This document shows, one piece after another, positions 29,282 to 38,192 of a stretch of 44,077 nt of DNA. The notes under the pieces were generated by a model. It had not been told where the DNA came from. It saw only the letters and a program-made list of their open reading frames with translations, and made no database searches. The stretch is from Pseudomonadota bacterium (GTDB taxonomy: Bacteria > Pseudomonadota > Gammaproteobacteria > Burkholderiales > JABEVD01), in assembly GCA_021835845.1 (NCBI GenBank), contig JAKBJU010000018.1, forward strand, positions 1-44,077. The letters run 5' to 3'. How positions within the stretch are numbered: position 1 is the stretch's first letter; each line of letters opens with the position of its first letter. Position numbers and translations under genes: made by a program.

Positions 29282-30013
29282 ATGAATAACGCCTCGAACA
29301 TGAAAATGATGACCTACCAGGAAAAACAAGCCCGCGCTGCTGACAAGCGTCAGGGGATCCTATCATTTTTGGCGGCAGGCGAAGTCTACACGACCGTGAA
29401 CATTGCAGCGAGGGTCATGAGGTGTAGTGCCCGGTCAGCAATCCGCACTCTCAATGCGCTGATCAGCGAAACCGAGTTGAAGTCCGAAACGCTGTTGGTC
29501 CAATCCCGAAAAGTCCAAATTTTTGGCATTACGCCCCATGGGTTGGTTTTGGCTGGCGCGATCGACGGCCCATACTTTGAAATCGGGCGCACGAACTCCA
29601 GTTACGTTCCCCACCACCTTGCTACCCAAACTGCTCGCCTGGCCGCCGAGGCGGTAGGCTGGAAGGGCTGGCAGCCGGGCAGAACCCTTCACAAACTTGG
29701 TTTTTTGAAGGTTCCCGACGCCCTGGGCACCAGACCAGATGGTTTGAAAATCGCCATTGAGATCGAGCGACACGCAAAAACCAAAAAACGGTACGAAGAG
29801 ATTTTGAGTTTGCACCTCCAGGAGATGAGCAAAAAGTCCTGGGCAGAGGTTCATTACCTGGTTGCCCCCGAACTCCTCCAACCTCTTCAAAACATCTTCC
29901 AGAGAATCGAAACAATCCCGGTAAAGGGTGAACGGGTTCCGCTCGAACAAAAACATCGCGACCGATTCAAGTTTTTCAGCCTGGCCGATTGGCCCCCAAC
30001 CAAAGGAGAGTGA
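29282..30013 (+). CDS. Candidate MOBC-type relaxase (Replic_Relax-like)
   Basis: A 243-residue protein with an N-terminal winged-helix region (about 20-95, LSFLAAGEVYTTVNIAARVM) and a C-terminal nuclease-like domain. Key pattern: HHLATQTARLAAEAVGW (111-127), PDAL (145-148), IAIEIERHAKTKKRYEEIL (157-175), then a strand HYLVAPE. The Asp146, Glu160/Glu162 and Lys166 arrangement fits the restriction-endonuclease-like fold of the replication-relaxation family (PF13814), which includes the CloDF13 MobC relaxase, also 243 residues. MOBC relaxases nick oriT without a Tyr or His-hydrophobe-His motif. A DNA-binding regulator of the same fold family is the alternative. Several ATG codons are possible; 29282 is the earliest. 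Confidence 0.6.
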   Translation: MNNASNMKMMTYQEKQARAADKRQGILSFLAAGEVYTTVNIAARVMRCSARSAIRTLNALISETELKSETLLVQSRKVQIFGITPHGLVLAGAIDGPYFEIGRTNSSYVPHHLATQTARLAAEAVGWKGWQPGRTLHKLGFLKVPDALGTRPDGLKIAIEIERHAKTKKRYEEILSLHLQEMSKKSWAEVHYLVAPELLQPLQNIFQRIETIPVKGERVPLEQKHRDRFKFFSLADWPPTKGE

Positions 30014-30017
30014 CAAA

Positions 30018-30200
30018 ATGACGCCTGCCCAAATCGACATCATCGAGCATGAAGATCGCGCGCTCAGGGCGCTCTCAATCGCCATCACGATGATGATAGG
30101 CAGCCCATCCCAGGAAGTCCGTGACACCTCCGAACTTCTCGATTTGTTGATGGATGAGTTGTACACGCATCGGTTCAATCTGCGGAGCACAATATCGTGA
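30018..30200 (+). CDS. Small acidic helical protein, paralogue of the 39.1-kb protein
   Basis: A 60-residue protein (start MTPAQIDIIEHEDRALRAL) with a strong AAAGGAGAG ribosome site, four bases after the relaxase-like gene. It shares with the 66-residue protein at 39127-39327 the pattern R-x6-A-x5-SP-x-QEV, then L-x2-L-x-DE at matching spacing. Predicted to be two helices. It may be a relaxosome accessory or regulator; no family is recognised. Confidence 0.6.
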   Translation: MTPAQIDIIEHEDRALRALSIAITMMIGSPSQEVRDTSELLDLLMDELYTHRFNLRSTIS

Positions 30201-30880
30201 CCAATCACGATTTCGCACTCCAAGAAGCGCCTACGAGAAACGCCGCCCCAAGCGCATCTCCCAATGCGCTTCCGCCCGGCGCTTCTCTCGGCGCTACGCT
30301 TCACCTTGTGGCGAAGCGAAAAACAACGTCAAGTGCAAAATCCAAGACAACGTCAAAAGCATTCAAACCCAAGCAGGACGCACCTTTCGCGGCGATGCCG
30401 CGCCCGCTAGGGCGGGACAAGGTGCTCGCGGCTAGGGCCGCGCTTCTGCTTTGGTTCTCACCGGCTCCCCGGCGCGCTCCGCGCTTGGGCACCCCCTTCG
30501 GGGGGGCTTCGCGGGCTGTGCCCGCTCGTCCCGCACTCCGTGCGGGATCGCCGCTGGACGCGGCACCTCAACCATCCTCTGATCGCAAAGCGATCAGAGT
30601 CCGTTTGCCCGCGCCTGGGACGCGGCTCCGAAGGGGGTGCCCAAGCGCGGTGAAGCGTGCGCTCGGGGAGCGGGGCTTTGCCCCCCGCTCGAAAATCGGG
30701 TCGTTGGCGACCCTATACCGGCTGGGGCCGGTATTTTTCGGCGGCTCCCCCCGATCCTTCCCCGAAGGCGGGGAAGGAGCTACAGGCTGTACGCCTTCCG
30801 CCCGGCCAGCCGGTCCCCAACGGCACGCGCCTCGTTGGGCGCGCAAAGGCGTCGCGGCGCAAGAATTTTCGTTTTTTTGA
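30197..30880 (+). CDS. Doubtful open frame across the hairpin field
   Basis: A GTG start overlaps the preceding stop (GTGA), which favours coupled translation. The first ~60 codons could encode a basic, disordered peptide (MTNHDFALQEAPTRNAAP onward). Beyond that the frame runs through dense perfect palindromes, and its composition (Arg, Pro, Gly, Ala) is what random GC-rich sequence gives. Translation of the full 227 residues is unlikely; a short N-terminal product is possible. Confidence 0.22.
   Translation: MTNHDFALQEAPTRNAAPSASPNALPPGASLGATLHLVAKRKTTSSAKSKTTSKAFKPKQDAPFAAMPRPLGRDKVLAARAALLLWFSPAPRRAPRLGTPFGGASRAVPARPALRAGSPLDAAPQPSSDRKAIRVRLPAPGTRLRRGCPSAVKRALGERGFAPRSKIGSLATLYRLGPVFFGGSPRSFPEGGEGATGCTPSARPAGPQRHAPRWARKGVAAQEFSFF
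30251..30791. repeat. Dense field of perfect GC-rich hairpins
   Basis: At least a dozen inverted repeats with 3-6 base loops. Examples: AGCGCAT loop CTCCCA (30251-30270); CCCGC loop TAGG (30403-30416); CGCGGC loop TAGG (30427-30442); GCGGGC loop TGT (30511-30525); CCCGCAC loop TCC (30530-30546); CTCTGATCGC loop AAA (30577-30599); GGGTCG loop TTGG (30698-30713); ATACCGGC loop TGGG (30715-30734); TCCTTCCCCG loop AAGG (30755-30778); TACAG/CTGTA (30781-30791). Five of the four-base loops end in GG. Lies between the candidate relaxase and the tra operon. Confidence 0.85.
30479..30650. repeat. 22-bp perfect inverted repeat around the hairpin field centre
   Basis: The arm at 30479-30500 (starting CCGCGCTTGGGC) is exactly reverse-complementary to 30629-30650. 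The 128 bases between contain at least four further hairpins, so the whole can fold as one cruciform. Confidence 0.85.
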
Positions 30881-30898
30881 GCAAAAGGAGGAAATGAG

Positions 30899-31123
30899 AT
30901 GAAAAAAATCAAGAGGTCTATTTGGGGTTTTGTTTGTGGGGTCCGCGCCGAAATCCGGCGCTGGAACGATTTCGTTGAAGAGGCTGACGAGAGGTGGCGG
31001 GCTGATCCCGAGGCCGCCGAGAAACGGTTCGACGATGCGTTTTCGCGCTGGGTTTTGCGCTTTTGTGGCGCATTCGCCATTTGGGCGATTGTCGATGTCG
31101 TGAGCTGGAAAATTTTGTCATGA
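30899..31123 (+). CDS. Small single-span membrane protein at the head of the tra operon
   Basis: A 74-residue protein. It has a basic N-terminus MKKIKRSIWGFVCG, an Arg/Glu-rich middle (RRWNDFVEEADERWRADPEA) and a C-terminal hydrophobic span (about 50-70, WVLRFCGAFAIWAIVDVVSW). AAAAGGAGG sits ideally upstream. Its stop overlaps the traN start (ATGA), so it is the first gene of the traN operon. No family is recognised; being so placed, it may act in membrane insertion or exclusion. Confidence 0.65.
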   Translation: MKKIKRSIWGFVCGVRAEIRRWNDFVEEADERWRADPEAAEKRFDDAFSRWVLRFCGAFAIWAIVDVVSWKILS

Positions 31124-32901
31124 AAAAAATCGCCGCCGCGCTGTTTTTTGTTTTTTTGGTCGCCCATGCGCTGGCGGCCCCAACCTGCAAACTCACCGGC
31201 GAGACGTGCACGGACTCTACGCCGTGCAAAACGATCTCCGGCGTGCCTGTTTGTCTCGCAGGTGTGACGCCTCCGGCAGGGGGCGTCAATATCAGCCAAA
31301 CCTGCTGGAATTACCAGGACACCTACAACTGCATCAAACCCGACGCGGTGAACTACTGCCAGCCGTTCATCAACGCTTCGCCGTCATGCTGGCAAACCAG
31401 CTCTATTTGCGCCCAGATGGATGCCACTTTCGGCACCGGCTGCATGCAGTACCAGCAAACTTACCAGTGCGGAAATTCCGCCATGCCGACCGCGCCGACC
31501 AATACCGTGCAGCTCGCCGACACTTACACCCTGGTCTCCACCGGATACGACACGTCCACATGTCCCTCCGCAACAAGCTCGAACTGCACGATTGCCTCGA
31601 CTTCATGCACGTCCACTACTCCAAACCCTCCGTTGCCGCCAGGCATCAGCCCGACTGCCGCCGCGCCGGATGGCTGCTACCAGCAGACCAACACCTATGC
31701 CTGCTCGGACGGCACCACAACCTCAGACTGCGGCCAGTATTCGTCAAACCCGAACTGCTCGCCCCAGTCCTCGAACTGCGTCAACACGCTGCCGAATGGC
31801 ACTTGCGCCGTCAACCAGCAAACCTATAGCTGCATGACGAGCCCGGCGAGCACGACCACCACAAACGATTGCAGCGGAACTTCCTTCTGCCAGGGCGGAA
31901 ACTGCTTCAATACAGGGCATCCAGCCGACAATGCATTCGCAACCGCTACGGCATTGATGGAAGCCGGGCGGCAGGGCGGGGTTTACAACCAGAACGGGAT
32001 AATTTTCTCGGGCGTCGATGACAGTTGCAGAATTCGGCTCTTCGGGCTCGCCAACTGCTGCAAGACGAACGGCGGCGGGTCAGGGTACAGCAACAATGCC
32101 GTCATGGGGTTTGTCGTGCAGACGGGAGCCGAAGCCATTGCTGGCGGGAGCAAGTATGCTTACGACGCGCTCTACAAGGCGGCTAGCAATGTCACTTGGT
32201 TCCCGCAAGGAGTGAAATCTCTCCTCGGTGAACCAACCTTATCAAGTTTCCAGCCATCCCTCAGCCTCTATGGATTCACCGCGACCTGGACCGGAATAGC
32301 GGTAGATGGAAGCACAAATCCAATCGTGACATCCACCATATCGACCACGGCAGGCAGCCTGTCCTCTGCTTTCTCTGGGATTTCCCAGGCTTGGAACACA
32401 GGAACGGTAAGCCTTGGCTCGGCTGGCGGCTTTCAATTCAGTTTCAATGAGTATTCTCTGGCATTACAGGTTGCCATCATGGTTTACGAGGATTTGACGA
32501 GCTGTAACCAGGATGAGCAGATGTTGAGTCTGAAGCGCGGCCAGAATCTCTGTACCTATGTCGGCACCTATTGCTCGCAAAGCCTGAATCTGCTTGTGGG
32601 TTCGATCTGCATGGAAAATACCCAGACTTATTGCTGCTACAACAGCCTGCTCGCCAAGATCATCGAAGAGCAGGGCAGGGCGCAGATCGGAAAGGGGTAT
32701 GGCTCAGTCCAGTCGCCAGACTGCTCCGGCCTGACCACCGCGCAATTTCAGCAAATCGACTTCACCAAGATCGACCTGTCGCAGTTCACCGCGCAAATCA
32801 TGGCATCCGTCGTCGGGCCGAACAACTCCGGCAACACGCAAAACGCCTCCGGGGTGATCCAGCAAAAAATCCTGAATTACTACCAGATGGGACATCAATA
32901 A
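31120..32901 (+). CDS. traN: TraN-like mating-pair stabilisation protein
   Basis: A 593-residue secreted protein. The signal peptide MKKIAAALFFVFLVAHALAA sets the start; the open frame upstream is inside the previous gene. The N-terminal half is extremely Cys-rich in repeated C-x-x-x-T-x-x-C modules (CWNYQDTYNC, CMQYQQTYQC, CYQQTNTYAC). The C-terminal third carries the family signature CCYNSLLAKIIEEQGRAQIG and GYGSVQSPDCSGLT, typical of F-type TraN. TraN sits in the donor outer membrane and binds recipient receptors, fixing the mating pair and host range. The stop shares a base with the next start (TAATG). Confidence 0.88.
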   Translation: MKKIAAALFFVFLVAHALAAPTCKLTGETCTDSTPCKTISGVPVCLAGVTPPAGGVNISQTCWNYQDTYNCIKPDAVNYCQPFINASPSCWQTSSICAQMDATFGTGCMQYQQTYQCGNSAMPTAPTNTVQLADTYTLVSTGYDTSTCPSATSSNCTIASTSCTSTTPNPPLPPGISPTAAAPDGCYQQTNTYACSDGTTTSDCGQYSSNPNCSPQSSNCVNTLPNGTCAVNQQTYSCMTSPASTTTTNDCSGTSFCQGGNCFNTGHPADNAFATATALMEAGRQGGVYNQNGIIFSGVDDSCRIRLFGLANCCKTNGGGSGYSNNAVMGFVVQTGAEAIAGGSKYAYDALYKAASNVTWFPQGVKSLLGEPTLSSFQPSLSLYGFTATWTGIAVDGSTNPIVTSTISTTAGSLSSAFSGISQAWNTGTVSLGSAGGFQFSFNEYSLALQVAIMVYEDLTSCNQDEQMLSLKRGQNLCTYVGTYCSQSLNLLVGSICMENTQTYCCYNSLLAKIIEEQGRAQIGKGYGSVQSPDCSGLTTAQFQQIDFTKIDLSQFTAQIMASVVGPNNSGNTQNASGVIQQKILNYYQMGHQ

Positions 32902-34655
32902 TGGAACTCCTGCTTCTCAAAGCCGCTATCGCGGCACTTCAAGCCGACCAGGTAGCCTTGCACTTTCTGACCCGAATGGGCTGGCTGTCGGCGTTTTTCG
33001 TGCTCGTTCACAATCTCAAGCCCGAAAGCCAGAAAACCCGGAAATGGTTCTGGATTTTCGGGTTGTGTTCTTTCCTCGCCCCGGTTTTGTTCTTTTCAAC
33101 GAACTGGCTACTTGAATTCTTCAATTTCCAGGCATCCCCGATTCCCACGAGGGAAGCGGTCCTTTGGGGCGGGTTGTGGGTTGGTGGGCTGATTCTCGCA
33201 GCAGCATGGCTCCGCTATGGGCACCCTCAGTTGAATGCCGTTTTGGTGCGCTTCAAGCGGGGGAGCGCCCTGGAACGAAACCAGAAAACTGACGTGCGTG
33301 AAATAGAGAAATTTTTGCCTCGCCCTATCTCATTTAATCCACTGAAATATACTGTTGGGCTCGAAAACAAGAAAAAATTTTTCATCGGCTTGGATGAAAA
33401 CAAAAAAGGCGTTTACGTCGATTACGAGGATTCAGTCGCCGCGCCGCACATCCAAATCGTAGGTTCCACCGGCGCAGGCAAAGGGGTCTCAATCGGTGTC
33501 CTTGCAGCTCAATTTCTTGCAAAAGGCGAAGCTGTCTTCTACATGGACCCGAAAGACGACGAGTGGGCTCCGCATGTCCTTTGTCACGTGGCGCAACAAA
33601 CCGGAAAACCATTCCATTTCATCAACCTGAATCGCCCAAGTGGTCCGCAGCTCAACCCTTTTGCGGGGGCGACAGAAGAAGAGGCATTCGAACTTTTTCA
33701 AGCTGGTCTCTCACTGATTGATAAAGGGGATGCCTCAGATTTCTACGGAATTGCCGACCGACGCGAAGCTCAGGCAACCGCGAAAATCATGGCGTCAAAA
33801 AATCTGAATATCGCACAGGCTTATGCGGCCAGGATCGATATTCTGAACGACCCCAAGACCGGAGCGGAGAAGTTTGCAGGGCGTCTCCGTGAGCTGGCAG
33901 AGACACCCAGCATCAATGCCGCTTCGGGCGGAATCGATTTGGCCAAGGTGATTGATGAGGGCGGCTGCGTGTATGTGGTCGGTTCCATGAGGAACGACAT
34001 CACCAAAACCATTCAACGGGTTTTACTGGTGAGACTGCTCCAGTTGGCGGAGCGGCGAGATCGAATTAATGAGGACGTGAGGCCGATCTGCGTCGTGCTG
34101 GATGAAGTCAAATACCATCTTTCCCGTCCAGCCCTCGAAGGGCTGGGGGCCGCACGCGACAAGCGTTTACATATTGTTCTGGCGCATCAATCGCTTGCCG
34201 ATCTTCGCGACTGCGCCAAGGATTTGAACCCGGATGCCGTCGAAGGTGCCATTGTTGACGGTTGCACCATCAAAATCTGTTACAAAGTGCTGAACCCGAT
34301 CACAGCAGAATGGCTGGCGGCCATGTCTGGAGCAGCACAGGTTGATGACGAGACGCGAAAAGTAAAGCGTAATGTCGCTCAGGCCGAAATCGTTCTCGGC
34401 GAGCGCAACATCCGGCAGACAGAGCGTTATTTCATCGATACCAACATGTTGCTTAATCTTCCGAAGCGCGTTGCGGTGGTGTATGGCGTTGGCTTAGCAA
34501 AATTCGCATCGATCCAGCCAATCAAGGTGGCAAAGACACCGGAGGCGATACGATTCCATGTCGTCGAAGGCTCCGCTGCGCCAAGCGCCGACGATGCAAT
34601 TTCCCTGGACGAAAACATTCCCACTTCTGCATCCGCCTCAATTTCCCTGGATTGA
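32901..34655 (+). CDS. Type IV coupling protein (VirD4/TraD/MobB-like)
   Basis: A 584-residue inner-membrane ATPase joining the relaxosome to a secretion channel. Hydrophobic spans at about 25-40, 48-72 and 85-104 come first. Walker A GSTGAGKG lies at 188-195, and Walker B VVLDE at about 398-402. FYMDPKDDEW and LAHQSLADLRDC are further coupling-protein features. The C-terminal tail (about 550-584) is acidic and Ser-rich, ending SASASISLD, and could contact a partner. Start 32901 overlaps the traN stop. The longer open frame starting inside traN is rejected. A MobB-like partner next to a MobC-like relaxase would parallel CloDF13. Confidence 0.88.
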   Translation: MELLLLKAAIAALQADQVALHFLTRMGWLSAFFVLVHNLKPESQKTRKWFWIFGLCSFLAPVLFFSTNWLLEFFNFQASPIPTREAVLWGGLWVGGLILAAAWLRYGHPQLNAVLVRFKRGSALERNQKTDVREIEKFLPRPISFNPLKYTVGLENKKKFFIGLDENKKGVYVDYEDSVAAPHIQIVGSTGAGKGVSIGVLAAQFLAKGEAVFYMDPKDDEWAPHVLCHVAQQTGKPFHFINLNRPSGPQLNPFAGATEEEAFELFQAGLSLIDKGDASDFYGIADRREAQATAKIMASKNLNIAQAYAARIDILNDPKTGAEKFAGRLRELAETPSINAASGGIDLAKVIDEGGCVYVVGSMRNDITKTIQRVLLVRLLQLAERRDRINEDVRPICVVLDEVKYHLSRPALEGLGAARDKRLHIVLAHQSLADLRDCAKDLNPDAVEGAIVDGCTIKICYKVLNPITAEWLAAMSGAAQVDDETRKVKRNVAQAEIVLGERNIRQTERYFIDTNMLLNLPKRVAVVYGVGLAKFASIQPIKVAKTPEAIRFHVVEGSAAPSADDAISLDENIPTSASASISLD

Positions 34656-34659
34656 TCCC

Positions 34660-35055
34660 ATGAAAACTTTCCCGTTCTTCCTCGCGCTCCTCATGACCTG
34701 CGGCATTTCGTTCGCGTCGAGTCTCGATCAATACACCAGCGTCAAACCCTTGCTGCTTCAGGCCCTCGACGATCCGCATGCGACGATCCAGGGCGAAATG
34801 ATCGGCCCGATGGCGGACAAGTTCAAAACCACCACCAAGTCCACGTCGCCGGTGATTGCAACCGTCACCACCCTCAAGCAATTCAAGCAGGCCGGGTGCA
34901 GTCGCCTCAACCTGCACCTGCAACAGGCCAACGTGCTGACCACCGATGGCAAGCTGGTGAATTTTGCCATCAACATCGGGCTCAACCTTTGCAAAAACGG
35001 CAATCCGCCAGCCGAAGGGATGGACCTGGGCAAAATCGCGCCATTTATTCATTAA
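34660..35055 (+). CDS. Secreted protein of unknown function between coupling protein and TraG
   Basis: A 131-residue protein with signal peptide MKTFPFFLALLMTCGISFAS, starting four bases after the coupling-protein stop. The mature part has just two cysteines (AGCSRLNLHL and NLCKNG), so one disulfide is possible, and no membrane span. No family is recognised. Its position between transfer genes suggests a periplasmic role in the mating apparatus. Confidence 0.75.
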   Translation: MKTFPFFLALLMTCGISFASSLDQYTSVKPLLLQALDDPHATIQGEMIGPMADKFKTTTKSTSPVIATVTTLKQFKQAGCSRLNLHLQQANVLTTDGKLVNFAINIGLNLCKNGNPPAEGMDLGKIAPFIH

Positions 35056-35079
35056 AATCGGTACTCAGGGGGGTAAAAA

Positions 35080-37818
35080 ATGATCTACACCATTTACAGC
35101 TATTGGAATATCACCGAATTGACGGGGGTATTCAACGCCATTGCGGCTCTGGTTGCCGCCCCGGATTTGGCGGGCGCAATCAAATTCGTCGTCCTGGTCG
35201 TCATGCTGTCTCTTGCCATGACCGTGCTGGTCGGGAGGGGGAGGATGGATGAATTATGGAAATGGGTGCTTATGGTCGCGCTGTTGAACGGTTTTCTGCT
35301 TGCCCCCAAGGCGACGGTGCAGATCGTTGACCAGACCGGGACGAACCCCCCGGCAGTCGTCTCCAATGTGCCCATAGGGCTTGCCGCCGTAGCGGGCGGC
35401 ATCAGCACCATCGGGTACTGGCTGACCTCTTCCTATGAAACGGTCTTTGCCTTGCCTGGCGATCTGAATTTCGAAGCCAATGGCATGATGTTCGGTCAGC
35501 AGGTGCAGCGGGAACTCGATTTCCTCAAACCTGCAACAGTCGCCTGGCAAAACGATTTCAACAATTATTACTCGCAATGCCTGGCCCCGGACATTCTGAA
35601 TGGAACGTTGTCACAGGATCAGATCAACACGTCGAGCAATATCTGGTCAATCCTGGGAAACACCAATCCGGGCCTTTATGTGACGCTTTCCACGGTCGGG
35701 ACCGTAAATTGCCCGACAGCCTATAATGACCTGACAACGCGCCTCAATTCCGGCGAAGTACCGACCACGCTTCAGCAGTACGCCGTCTCGGCCTTGCCAC
35801 AAACCACCAATCCGAGCCTGGCAGTGACGGGGGTGAGCAATACCATCGTCGATTCGTTAAGCTATTTCACAGGTATCGCAACCACGGCCCACGCGGCAGT
35901 CCAACAAGGAATTGTCTCAAACGCGATCATCGACGCGCATTGCAACATGCTTGCGCAAACTTCGAACACGGCGCTTGCCACCGAGTGCCTGTCGCAGTCC
36001 GAAGGTTTCCGGCAAACCAATTCCAGCTACCTCGCTATGGCGAATATCGCCAAAAGCTCCATGCCAAAGGTGAGGAATGCCATCGAGCTGATCCAGTACG
36101 CGATATTTCCGATCATCCTGATTTTTGTGATCGTCGCAGGGCATGCGGGCCTGCCTATTCTGGCAGGGTACGTCAGGAGCTTGATGTGGATTCAACTCTG
36201 GCCGCCCCTGTATGCTGTGGTGAATTACATGATGAGCGTCCATGACGCCTATTGGGCGAATGCCACCCAGGGCAACGCCACGGCGCTCCAGTACCAGCAA
36301 TGGATAACCTCGGCCAGCGTATCCGACCAGGCGATTGCCGGAATGCTGACGCTCTCTATACCGGTTATTGCCTGGGGTATCGTGAAGGGCGGAGAAGTTG
36401 GACTGCAAGCGATAGGGAATATGGCAAGCCCGCCCCATTCTGTCGAAAAGCTGGCAACCCAGATGACCGAAGGTAACTTCCAGAACGGGCAAATAACGGC
36501 GGCACCGACTATCAATGACGGCGCACCCCTGGCGATCCGTCGCAACGACAACGGTTCGAGCATGGCCATTACAGCCGATGGAACCCGACGCTATGACAAG
36601 GGCATTGCGGGCGACAACATGAACTTCAAGGCGGAAAGCGGTTCCGCTTACGCTTCCAGACTTGCCACGGAATCGAAATCGGCACTTTCCAATGCCCAGG
36701 CACAGAGTCAGCAGGCTGGGACGCAATTCACCGCTACCTGGAACGATATGAACAGCTTTGTCCGGCAGCATGGGCATGATGCAGACCTGACCAGCGGCGA
36801 CAATCTTCAGCGTATGGGCACCATGAGCGCGGCAAGCACCACCATTCAGTCTCTTTCGACGAAGCTGGAAAAATCCACCGGAATCGACCGGACAATAGCC
36901 GCAGAAATCATGGGGCAGGTTGCGCTTGGCACTCCTACCTCTGTCCTCAAGGCTGGCATCGAGGGGCAACTCAAAGGGGGCGTATCCGTCGATAATGTGG
37001 TGAAGCAGGCCGAGGATTTGGGAAGGGAACACAATCTCACCCAAATGACGCAAAGCGCCCAGGAAGCCATCAGTGGCCTGAAATTCAGCGACAAGAACAG
37101 CAGCGGTGCACGCGGCGCTCAACAAATCACTGCCGGGTTTTCAAGAGCCAAAACCTTCCAGGAAAACGCCTCGAACGAGTTGCGCAGGTCAAATGAACTA
37201 GCGAACAAGTCGGAGCTGGTTCGTTCCGACCAGAACAGCTTATCCAACGATAGGACGACGCAGGTGGTCAACAGCATCATCGCCGCAAGCCGGAAACCAG
37301 GCGGGCTGACTTTCGGCGGGCATACTTACACGAATCTGGATGCAAGGGACATCGACAGCCTGATGAGGCAGGGCGATCCCGACATGCAAAACACCGTGAG
37401 GGCGTTTTCAGAGAATCTGATGGACGCAGATGTGAATGGGCTTGTGAACGGTCAAATGCTGAGTGAAAAAGGCATCAAAGCCGATTATGCGGGACACTCA
37501 TTGAAGCCTGGCGGGATGGCCGCGGTCGATGCGGAAAATGGAAGAAATCAGGGCATCGTCTCGGCGAACCAAAATGCAGCCGACGTAAGCCCATGGCAGC
37601 AAGTGCCAAATCCGATTGGCGGCAAGGTCGATTCACTTCTCACGAACACGGCCAACGCAACGAACCAGGCCACAGGCTTGGGGGCTGACGCCAAGGCGTT
37701 CGAGCGAAATACATCCGACCAGGCGCATCATCCCGATGGCGTCGCGGGGTTCCTTGTCAAGGTAGATCACCTGGTGGAAGGGCAGGGCGATAATGGGGAT
37801 ACTCCGCCCACAAAATAG
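35080..37818 (+). CDS. traG: TraG-like mating-pair stabilisation protein
   Basis: A 912-residue protein. The N-terminal ~450 residues match the TraG_N domain: spans at about 38-52, 62-85 and 100-120, periplasmic loop with two Cys pairs, then PIILIFVIVAGHAGLPIL and a final span near 405-430. The C-terminal ~460 residues are hydrophilic, Gln/Asn/Ser-rich and partly coiled coil. In F-like systems TraG acts in pilus assembly through its N-part and in mating-pair stabilisation through its C-part. It is also the donor factor recognised by entry exclusion in the recipient (TraS or Eex). Upstream GGGGGG and ATG at 35080. Last gene of the operon starting at 30899. Confidence 0.87.
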   Translation: MIYTIYSYWNITELTGVFNAIAALVAAPDLAGAIKFVVLVVMLSLAMTVLVGRGRMDELWKWVLMVALLNGFLLAPKATVQIVDQTGTNPPAVVSNVPIGLAAVAGGISTIGYWLTSSYETVFALPGDLNFEANGMMFGQQVQRELDFLKPATVAWQNDFNNYYSQCLAPDILNGTLSQDQINTSSNIWSILGNTNPGLYVTLSTVGTVNCPTAYNDLTTRLNSGEVPTTLQQYAVSALPQTTNPSLAVTGVSNTIVDSLSYFTGIATTAHAAVQQGIVSNAIIDAHCNMLAQTSNTALATECLSQSEGFRQTNSSYLAMANIAKSSMPKVRNAIELIQYAIFPIILIFVIVAGHAGLPILAGYVRSLMWIQLWPPLYAVVNYMMSVHDAYWANATQGNATALQYQQWITSASVSDQAIAGMLTLSIPVIAWGIVKGGEVGLQAIGNMASPPHSVEKLATQMTEGNFQNGQITAAPTINDGAPLAIRRNDNGSSMAITADGTRRYDKGIAGDNMNFKAESGSAYASRLATESKSALSNAQAQSQQAGTQFTATWNDMNSFVRQHGHDADLTSGDNLQRMGTMSAASTTIQSLSTKLEKSTGIDRTIAAEIMGQVALGTPTSVLKAGIEGQLKGGVSVDNVVKQAEDLGREHNLTQMTQSAQEAISGLKFSDKNSSGARGAQQITAGFSRAKTFQENASNELRRSNELANKSELVRSDQNSLSNDRTTQVVNSIIAASRKPGGLTFGGHTYTNLDARDIDSLMRQGDPDMQNTVRAFSENLMDADVNGLVNGQMLSEKGIKADYAGHSLKPGGMAAVDAENGRNQGIVSANQNAADVSPWQQVPNPIGGKVDSLLTNTANATNQATGLGADAKAFERNTSDQAHHPDGVAGFLVKVDHLVEGQGDNGDTPPTK

Positions 37819-37835
37819 GGTGTCTGGATGGTGGA

Positions 37836-38192
37836 TTAAAACCCGCCATGCCGATGCAAGGAAGACCCGGCCATCGAACCGGGAGAGCCATTGCTGATTC
37901 CCGTGGTCATGCCTAAGGCGAAGTCGCTGGCGAAAGAGCTTTGGCTACTATCCGACATCGAGCTCATCCTCGAACCCGATTTCATAAACAGGTCATCATT
38001 CATCCACCCGGCATCCTTCCACCCAGTTTGCCGTGTGGCACGGGACCAGCCTCTGAATATCAAACCTCCTATCCCCCCGAAGTAAATAGGGGTGACGAGG
38101 TAGAGAACGACAGCATTGGCAGTCACGATAGCGACCAGGAGCACGCCAAAACACAGCAGGCCCACGACATAATCCACGATCTGGGGTCTCAT
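37836..38192 (-). CDS. Small two-span membrane protein
   Basis: A 118-residue protein beginning MRPQIVDYVVGLLCFGVLLV. Two hydrophobic spans (about 7-27 and 30-48) resemble TrbC or TraL-like small inner-membrane proteins in shape, but no signature is visible. The C-terminal half is Ser/Met/Gly-rich and disordered. Its start overlaps the stop of the preceding secreted-protein gene (ATGA). Last gene of a three-gene leftward operon convergent with traG. Confidence 0.65.
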   Translation of the reverse strand: MRPQIVDYVVGLLCFGVLLVAIVTANAVVLYLVTPIYFGGIGGLIFRGWSRATRQTGWKDAGWMNDDLFMKSGSRMSSMSDSSQSSFASDFALGMTTGISNGSPGSMAGSSLHRHGGF

